In this document: positions 1 through 7,659 of the stretch, in pieces
Position numbering within the stretch: position 1 is the stretch's first letter
How the letters are laid out: every line of letters begins with the position of its first letter
DNA from: an uncultured Clostridia bacterium
Lineage (GTDB): Bacteria > Bacillota_A > Clostridia > Oscillospirales > Ruminococcaceae
Direction: 5' to 3'
NCBI GenBank assembly: GCA_947169455.1
Contig: CAMVPV010000003.1
Coordinates: 1 to 13,719 of the forward strand
Length of the DNA stretch: 13,719 nt
The notes under the pieces: generated by a model
Databases searched by the model: none
Told to the model about the DNA's origin: nothing
Seen by the model: only the letters and a program-made list of their open reading frames with translations
Translations under genes and position numbers: made by a program

Positions 1-2
1 GC

Positions 3-854
3 GCTAATTATCCTTATTACAGCAGCTACACCAAGAAATACTACAGGACATACAATGATGCATTGAACGCTTCAAACGGATACAGCAGCTATGTCTCCAA
101 CTACAACTCGTCCTATAACAATTATGATTACTCCAACTACGGCAGCGCTAATTATCCTTATTACAGCAGCTACACACAGAAGTACTACAGAACATACAAT
201 GATGCATTGAACGCATCCAACGGTTACAGTAGCTACGTTTCCAACTACAGCTCAAGCTACAACAATTACGATTACTCCTATTCAGGAAGCGCTAACTATC
301 CTTACTACAGCAGCTACACACAGAAGTATTACAGAACATATTCCGATGCTCTGAACGCTTCAAACGGATACAGCAGCTACGTTTCCAACTACACCACACA
401 GTACAATAACAACTACTATGATTCCTCATCCTACGGCAGTGCAAGCTACCCCTATTACAGCAGCTACACTCAGAGATATTACAGGAATTATACCGATGCT
501 GTGAACGCATCCAACGGTTACAGCGGATATGTATCCAACTACAACAGCAGCTACTACAACAACAGCAACAACAACTACTATGATTCCTCCACACGCGGCA
601 GCGCTGATTATCCCTACTACAGCAGCTACACTCAGAGGTACTACAAAAGCTATTCCGAGGCTGTGAACGCATCCAACGGTTACAGCGGATATGTGTCATA
701 TACATCCGTATCTGATTATTCCAACGCCGCAAGCGCCGCTTATTCGTATTACAGCAGCTACACCCAGAGATACTACAAGACATATCAGGACGCAGTAAAT
801 GCCTCCAACGGTTATGCGGGCTACGTTACTTACACTAACCCCGATACAAGAAGC
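3..854 (+). repeat. Six in-frame coding tandem repeats (120-162 bp each)
   Basis: Units are at 3-146, 147-290, 291-440, 441-602, 603-734 and 735-854 (48, 48, 50, 54, 44 and 40 codons). Length varies only in the Asn/Ser/Tyr linker at the end of each unit. The first three units are most alike in protein sequence; the last two have shortened linkers, as is common at the edge of a repeat array. Neighbouring copies differ at many silent sites. For example, the identical peptide ASNGYSSY is coded with five synonymous differences in units 1 and 2. The array is therefore not a fresh duplication. More units probably lie upstream. Confidence 0.95.
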
Positions 855-857
855 TGA
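3..857 (+). CDS. Tyr/Ser/Asn-rich tandem-repeat protein, 3' part
   Basis: Partial gene: the frame is open from base 3 and ends at a TGA at 855-857, giving 284 visible residues, with the true start to the left of the window. I do not recognise the family. The whole visible part is six head-to-tail units of 40-54 residues. Each has a conserved front (YPYYSSYTQKYY, then a Tyr-x-[DE]-A-[LV]-NASNGYSxYV segment) and a variable Asn/Ser/Tyr linker. In the first unit 14 of 48 residues are Tyr. The visible part contains no Cys, Trp, Phe, Ile, His or internal Met, and no membrane segment. Such composition suggests a secreted or surface-exposed low-complexity protein, but no signal peptide can be seen because the N-terminus is missing. 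A TTG at 63 can be read as a start but sits inside a repeat, so it is not the real one. A good terminator follows. Confidence 0.85.
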   Translation, partial: ANYPYYSSYTKKYYRTYNDALNASNGYSSYVSNYNSSYNNYDYSNYGSANYPYYSSYTQKYYRTYNDALNASNGYSSYVSNYSSSYNNYDYSYSGSANYPYYSSYTQKYYRTYSDALNASNGYSSYVSNYTTQYNNNYYDSSSYGSASYPYYSSYTQRYYRNYTDAVNASNGYSGYVSNYNSSYYNNSNNNYYDSSTRGSADYPYYSSYTQRYYKSYSEAVNASNGYSGYVSYTSVSDYSNAASAAYSYYSSYTQRYYKTYQDAVNASNGYAGYVTYTNPDTRS

Positions 858-879
858 ACCTGAATTATCTGATCATTTT

Positions 880-914
880 TGCATCCGCGTATTATATCAC
901 GCGGATGCATTTTT
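880..914 (+). terminator. Intrinsic terminator of the Tyr-repeat gene
   Basis: A perfect 11-bp inverted repeat (880-890 with 899-909, arm TGCATCCGCGT) encloses an 8-base loop and is followed by five T at 910-914. It starts 22 bases after the stop codon. Confidence 0.9.
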
Positions 915-1001
915 ATGCAAACTATGCATATTTTATTGAATTATTTGTAAGATTGAACATAATAAACAAAATAATGCACAAAGATTTCATGTGATTTACT
1001 A

Positions 1002-1030
1002 TTGATTTTATTCATTTCGGGTGTTATAAT
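1002..1030 (+). promoter_or_regulatory. Sigma-A type promoter without an obvious gene
   Basis: TTGATT (1002-1007), a 17-base spacer and TATAAT (1025-1030) predict a transcript start near 1037. No plus-strand open frame with a ribosome site follows before uvrA. The transcript could be a short RNA ending near the T8 run at 1076-1083, or it could read into the structured RNA at 1130-1292. Confidence 0.6.
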
Positions 1031-1042
1031 AATTACAACAGA

Positions 1043-1083
1043 AAGAGATGGAATTTGGTCATCTTTTACAAATGCTTTTTTTT
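1043..1083 (+). other. Small hairpin followed by a T8 run
   Basis: AAGAGATG (1043-1050) can pair with CATCTTTT (1060-1067), 8 bp with one G-U, around a 9-base loop. Eight T follow at 1076-1083, eight bases after the stem. This is too loose for a confident terminator. It lies directly after the predicted start of the 1002-1030 promoter, so it may end a very short transcript or act as an attenuator. Confidence 0.3.
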
Positions 1084-1095
1084 GCGGATTCTGCC

Positions 1096-1122
1096 TTGTC
1101 CGATAAAGTGTGGTTTTATAAT
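1096..1122 (+). promoter_or_regulatory. Possible promoter of the structured RNA
   Basis: TTGTCC (1096-1101) and a perfect TATAAT (1117-1122) are separated by 15 bases, shorter than ideal. The predicted start near 1130 lies just before the closing stem of the RNA at 1146-1283. The -10 element is convincing, the -35 less so. Confidence 0.4.
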
Positions 1123-1129
1123 CCAACAC

Positions 1130-1292
1130 TTTTATTTAGGGATTCAGGCTCCGTAGGCGGATTGCAGACCTCCCGCCGCTTTAGATGAGCGGAACCACGG
1201 ACGCAGGGAGCGTGAAACCTATGGGCTGTTGCCCACCTGCTTTGTGCGGGTTTTATTCGCCACATGGCGGCTGGGCGGAGTCTTTATTTTTT
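1130..1292 (+). ncRNA. Structured non-coding RNA, probable 6S RNA (ssrS-like)
   Basis: The stretch is GC-rich inside an AT-rich intergenic region and carries no sensible open frame. AGGCTCCG (1146-1153) pairs with CGGAGTCT (1276-1283) as a closing stem, followed by TTATTTTTT, so the 3' end looks like an intrinsic terminator. Inside it, GGCGGAT (1156-1162) can pair with ATTCGCC (1255-1261), CCCGC (1172-1176) with GCGGG (1246-1250), and several short local hairpins are possible. The size (about 160 nt), the rod-like closure and the 3' half (a CACCT...GGGTT hairpin, then GCC...GGCGGC, then CGGAG) resemble the order of elements in 6S RNA, which binds the sigma-A RNA polymerase holoenzyme as a promoter mimic. 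The resemblance is from memory, not from a covariance search. It could instead be another structured RNA class or an undescribed one. It is unlikely to be an uvrA leader, because uvrA has its own promoter downstream. Confidence 0.55.
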
Positions 1293-1403
1293 AAAATTTC
1301 AGAGGTCAGAAGTCAGAATGTCTCGTAACACCGCTTCTTGCCTCTTGTTTTTTGCACTGAACTGGTTTTTCAGCTCGGTTCCCGTGTTTTTTTATCTGCA
1401 TTA

Positions 1404-1432
1404 TTGACAAAACGGAACAAACGTGCTATAAT
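1404..1432 (+). promoter_or_regulatory. uvrA promoter (perfect sigma-A consensus)
   Basis: TTGACA (1404-1409), a 17-base spacer and TATAAT (1427-1432) match consensus at all twelve positions. The predicted start is near 1439, leaving a leader of about 25 bases to the uvrA ATG. Confidence 0.9.
1415..1426 (+). promoter_or_regulatory. Candidate LexA (SOS) box in the uvrA promoter
   Basis: GAAC-AAAC-GTGC lies in the promoter spacer and abuts the -10 element. The Gram-positive LexA box is GAAC-RNRY-GTTC, so this differs at one base. LexA bound here would block polymerase, and uvrA is a standard SOS gene in Firmicutes. The single mismatch keeps this a candidate. Confidence 0.6.
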
Positions 1433-1464
1433 TTACTTATGAAATAACGATCCCGGAGGATAAT

Positions 1465-4299
1465 ATGAACAAGAAAAACAGGATAGTCATTCGCGGCGCA
1501 AGAGAACATAACCTCAAAAATGTCGATCTCGAACTTCCGAGAGACAGCCTTATTGTTATGACGGGGCTTTCCGGCTCGGGAAAATCCTCACTCGCTTTCG
1601 ATACGATATATGCTGACGGTCAGCGGAGATATATGGAGAGCCTTTCCTCCTACGCAAGGATGTTCCTCGGTCAGATGGAAAAACCCGACGTCGATTCAAT
1701 AGAGGGACTCTCCCCCGCTATCTCGATAGATCAGAAAACGACCTCCAAAAATCCCCGCTCCACCGTGGGCACAGTCACCGAGATATACGATTATCTTCGC
1801 CTGCTCTACGCACGCATAGGCATTCCGCACTGCCCCGTGTGCGGCCGCGAGATCAAACCGCATACGGTCGATCAGGTAGTCGATCAGATAAAGACCCTCC
1901 CCGAAAGAACAAAGATACAGGTGCTTGCGCCTGTCGTCCGCGGACGCAAGGGCGAACATCAGAAGGAGATCGAACGCGCCCGTAAATCGGGTTACGTGCG
2001 CGTGCGTATCGACGGCATAGTGTATGACCTCTCCGAGGAGATAAAGCTCGAAAAGAACAAGAAGCACAGCATAGAACTCGTGATAGACCGCCTTTCGGTA
2101 AAGCCGGACATAACCTCCCGCCTCACCGACAGCATCGAGACAGCCCTCTCCGTTTCCGGCGGCATTCTTATTATCGATGTCATCGACGGAGAAGAAATGC
2201 TGTTCTCGCAGAACTACGCCTGCCCTGAGCACAATATCTCCGTCGAGGAACTGACCCCGAGAATGTTCTCGTTCAACAACCCGTTCGGCGCCTGCGAAAA
2301 ATGCACGGGTCTCGGTTCGTTCCGCAAAATAGACCCCGACCTCATAATCCCCAACAAAGACCTTTCACTGCTCGACGGCGCAGTGAAGGCTATGGGCTGG
2401 AACACTACCGATGAGAGTTCTTTCGCGGTGATGTATTACCGCGGGCTTGCAGAGCATTTCGGTGTCGATATAGAAAAGCCGGTCAGTGAGCTCCCCGAAA
2501 GCTATATAAATGCGCTTATGTACGGCACCGGTGAGGAAAAGATCAAGGTACGCCGCGCCGAGATCTACGGCGGCGGGACATACTATCAGCCGTTTGAAGG
2601 GATAGTACGCAACCTCGAACGCCGCTACAGGGAAACTTCATCCGATTACAACCGCTCGGAGATAGAGGACATCATGACCGAGGAGGTCTGCCCCGACTGC
2701 GGAGGACGCCGCCTCAAAAAAGAAAGCCTCGCCGTTACCGTGGGCGGGCTGAACATATCACAGCTTACCGATCTCTCGGTGACCGAATGTCTGGATTTCG
2801 TCACCGGGCTGGAGCTCACCGAACGCGAAAAACTGATCGGCGCACGCATAATCAAGGAGATACGCTCGCGGCTCGGTTTTCTGAACAGCGTCGGGCTGGA
2901 ATATCTCACGCTCTCGCGCTCGGCGGGAACGCTCAGCGGCGGTGAAAGCCAGCGCATACGCCTTGCCACACAGATAGGCTCGTCGCTGATGGGTGTGCTG
3001 TATATCCTCGATGAGCCGTCGATAGGGCTGCATCAGCGCGACAACGACAAGCTTATCGCCACTATGCGCCGCCTGCGCGACCTCGGAAATACTCTTATCG
3101 TTGTGGAGCATGACGAGGACACCATCCGCGCCGCAGACTATATCGTGGATATCGGTCCTTATGCTGGCGTTCGCGGCGGCGAAATAGTCGCCTGCGGTTC
3201 GGTCGATGATATAATCGCCTGCAAGCGCTCGCTTACCGGTCAATACCTCAGCGGCGAGAGAAAGATACCCGTTCCGGAAGAACGCCGCAAGGGAAACGGA
3301 AACTTCCTGACAGTACACGGCGCGGAAGAACATAATCTCAAGAATATCGACGTTACCATACCGCTCGGCGAATTCGTATGCGTTACCGGCGTTTCCGGCT
3401 CCGGCAAATCCTCCCTCGTGAACGAGATAATCTACAAGCATCTTGCGGGAAAGCTCAACCGCGCAAAGGTGCGTCCGGGTAAATTCAGCGGCATGGACGG
3501 ACTGGAAAATCTCGACAAGGTGATAAATATCGACCAGTCTCCTATCGGCAGGACGCCGCGTTCCAATCCCGCGACCTATACGGGGCTGTTCACCGATATA
3601 CGCGACCTGTTCGCATCTACCAACGATGCGAAGATGAAAGGCTATTCGAGCGGACGATTTTCCTTCAATGTGAAGGGCGGACGGTGCGAGGCTTGTCAGG
3701 GCGACGGCATCATAAAGATAGAGATGCACTTTCTGCCGGACGTGTATGTTCCCTGCGAGGTGTGCAAGGGACAGCGCTACAACCGCGAAACGCTCGAAGT
3801 GAAGTACAAGGGCAAGTCGATATATGACGTGCTGGAAATGACCGTCGATGAGGGGATAGAATTCTTTTCAAGCCTGCCGAAGATATCACGGAAGCTGAAA
3901 ACTCTCGGCGAGGTCGGGCTCGGATATATAAAGATCGGTCAGCCCGCGACCACACTTTCGGGCGGCGAGGCACAGCGCGTGAAGCTCGCGACAGAGCTTT
4001 CCAAGCGCGCCACAGGAAAAACCATATACATCCTTGATGAGCCGACCACCGGACTCCATTCGGCAGATGTCCACCGGCTGATCGAAGTATTGCAGAAGCT
4101 GGTCGATTCGGGGAATTCCGTTGTGGTGATAGAGCACAACCTCGATGTGATAAAGACTGCGGATCATATAATCGACCTCGGACCCGAGGGCGGCAGCGGC
4201 GGCGGCACGGTCGTTGCCTGCGGCACACCCGAGCAGATATCGAAGTGCAAGGCATCCTACACCGGAAAATACCTGAAAAAATATCTCAAAAACAAGTAA
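1465..4299 (+). CDS. uvrA: Excinuclease ABC subunit UvrA
   Basis: UvrA is the damage-sensing ATPase of nucleotide excision repair. It forms a dimer, loads UvrB onto lesions and leaves before UvrC cuts. The 944 residues match the family's usual length and both ABC modules are complete. The first has Walker [10 protein letters not shown] at 34-42, signature LSGGESQR at 490-497 and Walker B ILDEP at 514-518. The second has Walker [10 protein letters not shown] at 642-650, signature LSGGEAQR at 831-838 and ILDEP at 856-860. Likely zinc ligands are C123/C126 with C409/C412, C253/H256/C277/C280, and C741/C744/C764/C767. The ATG has GGAGGA four bases upstream and a perfect promoter with a LexA-like box. 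No uvrB is adjacent; the gene appears to be transcribed alone, with two hairpins after the stop. Confidence 0.98.
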   Translation: MNKKNRIVIRGAREHNLKNVDLELPRDSLIVMTGLSGSGKSSLAFDTIYADGQRRYMESLSSYARMFLGQMEKPDVDSIEGLSPAISIDQKTTSKNPRSTVGTVTEIYDYLRLLYARIGIPHCPVCGREIKPHTVDQVVDQIKTLPERTKIQVLAPVVRGRKGEHQKEIERARKSGYVRVRIDGIVYDLSEEIKLEKNKKHSIELVIDRLSVKPDITSRLTDSIETALSVSGGILIIDVIDGEEMLFSQNYACPEHNISVEELTPRMFSFNNPFGACEKCTGLGSFRKIDPDLIIPNKDLSLLDGAVKAMGWNTTDESSFAVMYYRGLAEHFGVDIEKPVSELPESYINALMYGTGEEKIKVRRAEIYGGGTYYQPFEGIVRNLERRYRETSSDYNRSEIEDIMTEEVCPDCGGRRLKKESLAVTVGGLNISQLTDLSVTECLDFVTGLELTEREKLIGARIIKEIRSRLGFLNSVGLEYLTLSRSAGTLSGGESQRIRLATQIGSSLMGVLYILDEPSIGLHQRDNDKLIATMRRLRDLGNTLIVVEHDEDTIRAADYIVDIGPYAGVRGGEIVACGSVDDIIACKRSLTGQYLSGERKIPVPEERRKGNGNFLTVHGAEEHNLKNIDVTIPLGEFVCVTGVSGSGKSSLVNEIIYKHLAGKLNRAKVRPGKFSGMDGLENLDKVINIDQSPIGRTPRSNPATYTGLFTDIRDLFASTNDAKMKGYSSGRFSFNVKGGRCEACQGDGIIKIEMHFLPDVYVPCEVCKGQRYNRETLEVKYKGKSIYDVLEMTVDEGIEFFSSLPKISRKLKTLGEVGLGYIKIGQPATTLSGGEAQRVKLATELSKRATGKTIYILDEPTTGLHSADVHRLIEVLQKLVDSGNSVVVIEHNLDVIKTADHIIDLGPEGGSGGGTVVACGTPEQISKCKASYTGKYLKKYLKNK

Positions 4300-4302
4300 G
4301 CG

Positions 4303-4338
4303 GTGCGGATGGCGGACAAGCCGCCGTCCCTGTCGCAC
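4303..4338 (+). terminator. Stem-loop directly after uvrA
   Basis: GTGCG-GATGGCGG (4303-4315) pairs with CCGCCGTC (4321-4328) and then CGCAC (4334-4338), with a 5-base loop and a 5-base bulge. Only TTTA follows, so as a terminator it is weak. It may act together with the stronger one at 4362-4410 or protect the 3' end of the mRNA. Confidence 0.4.
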
Positions 4339-4361
4339 TTTATCCGATCTGAAACATGAAC

Positions 4362-4410
4362 AAAAACCGCGGTCGTTACCGAATGAAGCAACGACCGCGG
4401 TTTTTATTTT
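4362..4410. terminator. Bidirectional terminator between uvrA and cellobiose phosphorylase
   Basis: A perfect 16-bp inverted repeat (4362-4377 with 4390-4405, arm ending AACCGCGGTCGTT) encloses a 12-base loop. A-runs and T-runs lie on the outer sides, so each strand reads a GC stem followed by U residues. It serves the convergent genes on both sides. A smaller 6-bp hairpin (GCAGAC 4439-4444 with GTCTGC 4453-4458) sits just after the phosphorylase stop. Confidence 0.92.
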
Positions 4411-4459
4411 ATTCTATCAGATTATCCGGTGGGCTGAAGCAGACAGCGAAACGTCTGCC

Positions 4460-6928
4460 TTATCCCATTACAGCAACGACTTCGTGCACGCCGTCGGTAT
4501 ATCCCTTGATGATATTTCCGTCAACCGGCTTGCCATCGACAGTCATAGACTTTATGCCCTTGCATACATGATCGGGGTTCTCGATCTTTATCCTGAATTC
4601 AGCGCCGCGGAACTTTCTTGTTACCGAATAGCCGTCCCACGCCTTGGGTATCGACGGATCGATCTTCAGACCATCGTAATCCGGCATGATACCGAGTATG
4701 TACTGCGATATCGCAACGAAATTCCATGCAGCGGTACCTGTGAGCCAGCTGTTCTTTGCTTCGCCGAAGCGCTTTGCATCCTTTCCGGCGATCATCTGTG
4801 CATAAACATAGGGCTCTGTTCTGTGGAGCTTTTCGTCCTCCTGGAAAACAGGCGCGATGCGTGTATAATAATCATACGCCTTGTCACCCATTCCGGCATA
4901 TCCTGCAGCGCAGATTATCCATGCGTTGTTGTGGCAGAAGATACCTGCGTTCTCCTTGTAGCCGCCGGGGTATGTGGATATCTCACCGTACTCAACGATA
5001 TAGTGTGTGAAAGCGGGGTTATTGAGCACAAGACCATGCTTTGTACCGAGGTACTTTTCAACGCTCTCCATGGTCTTTTCGGTGTATTCCCTGCCGCCGA
5101 TATCGGACATCACGCAGAAGCCCTGCGGTTCGATGAAGATCTTGCCCTCCTCGTTCTCCTTGGAGCCGACCTTCTTTCCGTAAGCATCGTAAGCGCGGAG
5201 GAACCAGTCGCCGTCCCAGCCGAACTTGACGATAGCCTCCTTCATCTTGTCGATCTCAGCCTGAGCTGCGTCAGCATCCTCTGTCTTGCCCATTCTGCGG
5301 CAGAGTTCAACGTACTCGGGTCCGATATATGTGAACATACCGGCGATCATCATGGATTCTGCTGTCTGCTCGTTGAGGGGCTTTCCTGTTTCGGGATCGA
5401 CTTCCTTGGCGATATTGCTTGCGGTGTTCTGGAAGCTCTCGCCCGGTACGCGCGAAAAGCAGTCGAGATTGAGACAGTCGTTCCAGTCAGCGCGTCCGGA
5501 AAGCGGCAGTCCGTGAGGACCCTTGTTGTTCACAACATGGTAGAAGGATCTCTTGAGGTGATCGAGCATCGGCTGTGCGAGCTTTTCATCGTTCTTATAG
5601 GGAACAGATTCATCGAGTATCGAGAAATCGCCTGTTTCCTTGATATAAGCTGCGGTGGAGAGTATCATCCACAGCGGGTCGTCATTGAAGTTAGTGCCTG
5701 CGGCATCGTTGCCCTTCTTGGTGAGCGGCTGGTACTGATGATAGTTTCCGCCGTCCTCGAGCTGTGTAGCTGCGATATCAAGTATTCTTTCGCGTGCGCG
5801 TTCGGGTATCTGATGAACGAAGCCGAGGATATCCTGATTGGAATCGCGGAAGCCCATTCCCCTGCCGATACCGCTCTCAAAGTAGGAAGCGGAGCGCGAG
5901 AGGTTGAATGTCACCATGCACTGGTACTGGTTCCAGATATTCACCTGGCGGTCAAGCTTTTCGTCAGAGGAGGAAACGTTGTACCTTGAAAGCAGCTCGT
6001 CCCATGTCTGCTTGAGTTCCTCAAGCGCCGCATCAGCCTTTTCGGCTGTGTCGAATTTCTTCATCATCTCGTAGGCGCGGGATTTGTTCATCGAACCGTC
6101 TGCGTTGAACTTTTCCTCATAGGGATTTTCAACGTAGCCGAGGATATAAACGAGGGTCTTGGACTCTCCTGCGCCGAGAGTGATATCGATGCAGTGAGAA
6201 GCTATGGGTGACCAGCCGTCAGCTACGGAATTCTGAGGCTTGCCGCTGAATACTGTCTCGGCGTTGCCGAAGTCATTGTAGATGCTTCCGAGGAAAGTTT
6301 CGCGGTCGGTATCAAATCCGCTGATCTTTTCATTCACGGTATAGAACGCGAAATGGTTTCTTCTTTCCTTGTATTCGGTCTTGTGGAAGATAGTGCTGTT
6401 CTCTATCTCGACCTCGCCTGTGTTGAAGTTTCTCTGGAAGTTAGTCGCGTCGTCATTGGCGTCCCAGAGGCACCATTCGAGGAAGGAGAAAAGCTTGAAA
6501 GACTTGGAGGCGCCGCTCTCATTGCGGAGAACGACCTTCTGCACCTCGCCTGTGAAGTTCTGGGGAACAAAGAAAGTCACCTCTGCGGAAAGACCGTTCT
6601 TTGTGCCCTTTATAGCGGTATATCCCATACCGTGGCGGCAGACATACTCATCGAGTTCTGTCTTTACGGGCGACCAGCCGGGGTTCCATACTGTACCGCC
6701 GTCGTTTATGTAGAAGTATCTTCCGCCGAAATCATTCGGAACGTTATTATAGCGGTAGCGGGTGATCCTCGCAAGGCGCGCATCCTTGTAGAAGCTGTAT
6801 CCGCCGGCGGTATTGGATATCAGGCTGAAGAAATCCTGAGTGCCGAGATAGTTTATCCACGGGTAGGGTGTCCGGGGCGAAGTTATCACATATTCTTTTC
6901 TTTCGTCATCAAAGTAGCCGAATTTCAT
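4460..6928 (-). CDS. Cellobiose phosphorylase (GH94)
   Basis: This enzyme splits cellobiose with phosphate into alpha-glucose 1-phosphate and glucose in the cytosol, which saves ATP compared with hydrolysis. The 822 residues match the usual length of cellobiose phosphorylases (about 810-825) rather than cellodextrin phosphorylases (near 1,000), and there is no signal peptide. The N-terminal beta-sandwich (about 1-290) begins with the family-typical YPWINYLG and GGYSFYKDA segments. The (alpha/alpha)6 catalytic domain holds [14 protein letters not shown] at 353-366, then RADWND at 479-484, whose last Asp (D484) fits the general acid of the family. HNNAW at 666-670 and WLTGTAAW at 728-735 lie in the regions expected to form the phosphate site. 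The ATG at 6928 has GAGG 10 bases upstream. It is a single gene with its own promoter and operator-like palindrome. Specificity for cellobiose is inferred from family resemblance and length. Confidence 0.95.
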   Translation of the reverse strand: MKFGYFDDERKEYVITSPRTPYPWINYLGTQDFFSLISNTAGGYSFYKDARLARITRYRYNNVPNDFGGRYFYINDGGTVWNPGWSPVKTELDEYVCRHGMGYTAIKGTKNGLSAEVTFFVPQNFTGEVQKVVLRNESGASKSFKLFSFLEWCLWDANDDATNFQRNFNTGEVEIENSTIFHKTEYKERRNHFAFYTVNEKISGFDTDRETFLGSIYNDFGNAETVFSGKPQNSVADGWSPIASHCIDITLGAGESKTLVYILGYVENPYEEKFNADGSMNKSRAYEMMKKFDTAEKADAALEELKQTWDELLSRYNVSSSDEKLDRQVNIWNQYQCMVTFNLSRSASYFESGIGRGMGFRDSNQDILGFVHQIPERARERILDIAATQLEDGGNYHQYQPLTKKGNDAAGTNFNDDPLWMILSTAAYIKETGDFSILDESVPYKNDEKLAQPMLDHLKRSFYHVVNNKGPHGLPLSGRADWNDCLNLDCFSRVPGESFQNTASNIAKEVDPETGKPLNEQTAESMMIAGMFTYIGPEYVELCRRMGKTEDADAAQAEIDKMKEAIVKFGWDGDWFLRAYDAYGKKVGSKENEEGKIFIEPQGFCVMSDIGGREYTEKTMESVEKYLGTKHGLVLNNPAFTHYIVEYGEISTYPGGYKENAGIFCHNNAWIICAAGYAGMGDKAYDYYTRIAPVFQEDEKLHRTEPYVYAQMIAGKDAKRFGEAKNSWLTGTAAWNFVAISQYILGIMPDYDGLKIDPSIPKAWDGYSVTRKFRGAEFRIKIENPDHVCKGIKSMTVDGKPVDGNIIKGYTDGVHEVVAVMG

Positions 6929-6998
6929 CTGGATCTTACCTCATTTCTTAGAATTCCGAAGTATTTTTCACATTCGGATAACACCTGTTAATATCACA

Positions 6999-7028
6999 AT
7001 TATACCATAGTTAAACGTTTAATATCAA
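6999..7028 (-). promoter_or_regulatory. Promoter of cellobiose phosphorylase
   Basis: On the minus strand TTGATA (7028-7023) and TATAAT (7004-6999) are 18 bases apart. The predicted start is near 6992, giving a leader of about 64 bases. Confidence 0.75.
7011..7022. promoter_or_regulatory. LacI-family operator-like palindrome
   Basis: TTAAACGTTTAA is a perfect 12-bp palindrome with a central CG, the form typical of LacI/GalR-family operators. It lies in the spacer of the phosphorylase promoter, right next to the -35 hexamer, where a bound repressor would block transcription. No regulator gene is in the window. Regulation by a cellobiose- or glucan-responsive LacI-type protein is inferred. Confidence 0.6.
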
Positions 7029-7085
7029 GACGTTTTAGTAAATTAAGTATAAAAATAATCTTGTTGAATTTTGTGTATAATAAAC

Positions 7086-7116
7086 AAAAAATCGGCAGGC
7101 ACAAAATGCCTGCCGA
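7086..7116 (-). terminator. Terminator of the prepilin operon
   Basis: A perfect 10-bp stem (7092-7101 with 7107-7116, arm TCGGCAGGCA on the plus strand) has a 5-base loop. On the minus strand it is followed by six U, from A 7086-7091. It lies 14 bases past the last prepilin stop. Confidence 0.92.
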
Positions 7117-7129
7117 AAACTTCTTAAAT

Positions 7130-7618
7130 TCAAGTCATTTCTGCGGTCTCAAGATCGATACCGCCTGTTTTGCCGGAAGTTGCCCTAGCTTCAAACGGAT
7201 ATCCGCCGACATACTTCTCGCTCGGTCTGAGTGCCCATGCTACACGTTCGGGCACACCTGCATCACCGACGATAACAGTACACGTTCCGGATTTGCTGTG
7301 AGCGCCCATATAGGACTGAAGCGCTTTTTCAAGTCCGGATGAAGAACCGTCAGTAGCATACTCCTGACCTTCCTGTCCTTTTGTGAGGTCGATGAACTTA
7401 TAATCTCCCGGAGGAAGAGTACATCCCCACACATCACAGCTGGCACAGTAAGTAGCAGCGCTGTTGAAAACCAGCTTTGCATTGGAGTTGGCAGTGGAGA
7501 GCTTTGAACTACCCATATAGCCGATCATTGACGGAACGAGTATTGCCATGAGCACGCCGATGATAGCGATAACAACTATCAGTTCGATAAGTGTGAAACC
7601 CTTCATATGTTTTTTCAT
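7130..7618 (-). CDS. Type IV prepilin (PilA/ComGC-like), candidate major pilin
   Basis: A 162-residue prepilin. The leader MKKHMKG is followed by FTLIELIVVIAIIGVLMAIL, so cleavage by prepilin peptidase falls between G7 and F8. Glu5 of the mature protein (E12), needed for pilus assembly, is present. The hydrophobic helix runs to about residue 30 and a small globular domain follows. It has four cysteines, C58, C61 and C66 close together and C113, that could form disulfides once outside. The start at 7618 is chosen because AAAGGAGG lies seven bases upstream; an earlier in-frame start at 7645 would put that ribosome site inside the gene. It is the second gene of the pair started at 8400, with a gap of 41 bases. 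Its small size, canonical site and place next to pilT suggest the main pilus subunit, but a minor pilin is possible. Confidence 0.9.
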   Translation of the reverse strand: MKKHMKGFTLIELIVVIAIIGVLMAILVPSMIGYMGSSKLSTANSNAKLVFNSAATYCASCDVWGCTLPPGDYKFIDLTKGQEGQEYATDGSSSGLEKALQSYMGAHSKSGTCTVIVGDAGVPERVAWALRPSEKYVGGYPFEARATSGKTGGIDLETAEMT

Positions 7619-7659
7619 AAAGCTCCCTCCTTTCTGACAAAGCAATAACAGGATTTACT

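Noticed and set aside
292..783. Minus-strand Cys/Ser-rich open frame of 163 codons inside the Tyr-repeat gene
   Set aside because: It is the antisense of the repeats (complements of Tyr and Ser/Asn codons give Cys/Ser/Arg-like runs), with no ribosome site or sensible protein.
3..854. CRISPR-like or non-coding satellite reading of the repeats
   Set aside because: Units are multiples of three, 120-162 bp, in one open frame, with silent differences, and there are no short identical repeats with unique spacers.
941..1129. Minus-strand open frame of 62 codons
   Set aside because: It lies across the orphan promoter in AT-rich DNA, has no ribosome site and shows no recognisable composition.
1293..1403. 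Further gene or terminator between the structured RNA and the uvrA promoter
   Set aside because: There are only short imperfect hairpins (such as CTGAA with TTCAG near 1360-1377) and a small GTCAGA direct repeat; no open frame or clear signal.
2758..3729. Long minus-strand open frame (323 codons) opposite uvrA
   Set aside because: UvrA is certain on the plus strand. GC-rich third positions produce long antisense frames, and this one has no domain or ribosome site.
4484..5989. Plus-strand open frame of 501 codons opposite the phosphorylase gene
   Set aside because: The GH94 protein is complete on the minus strand. The plus frame is a codon-bias shadow rich in Val/Leu/Ile/Cys and overlaps no promoter.
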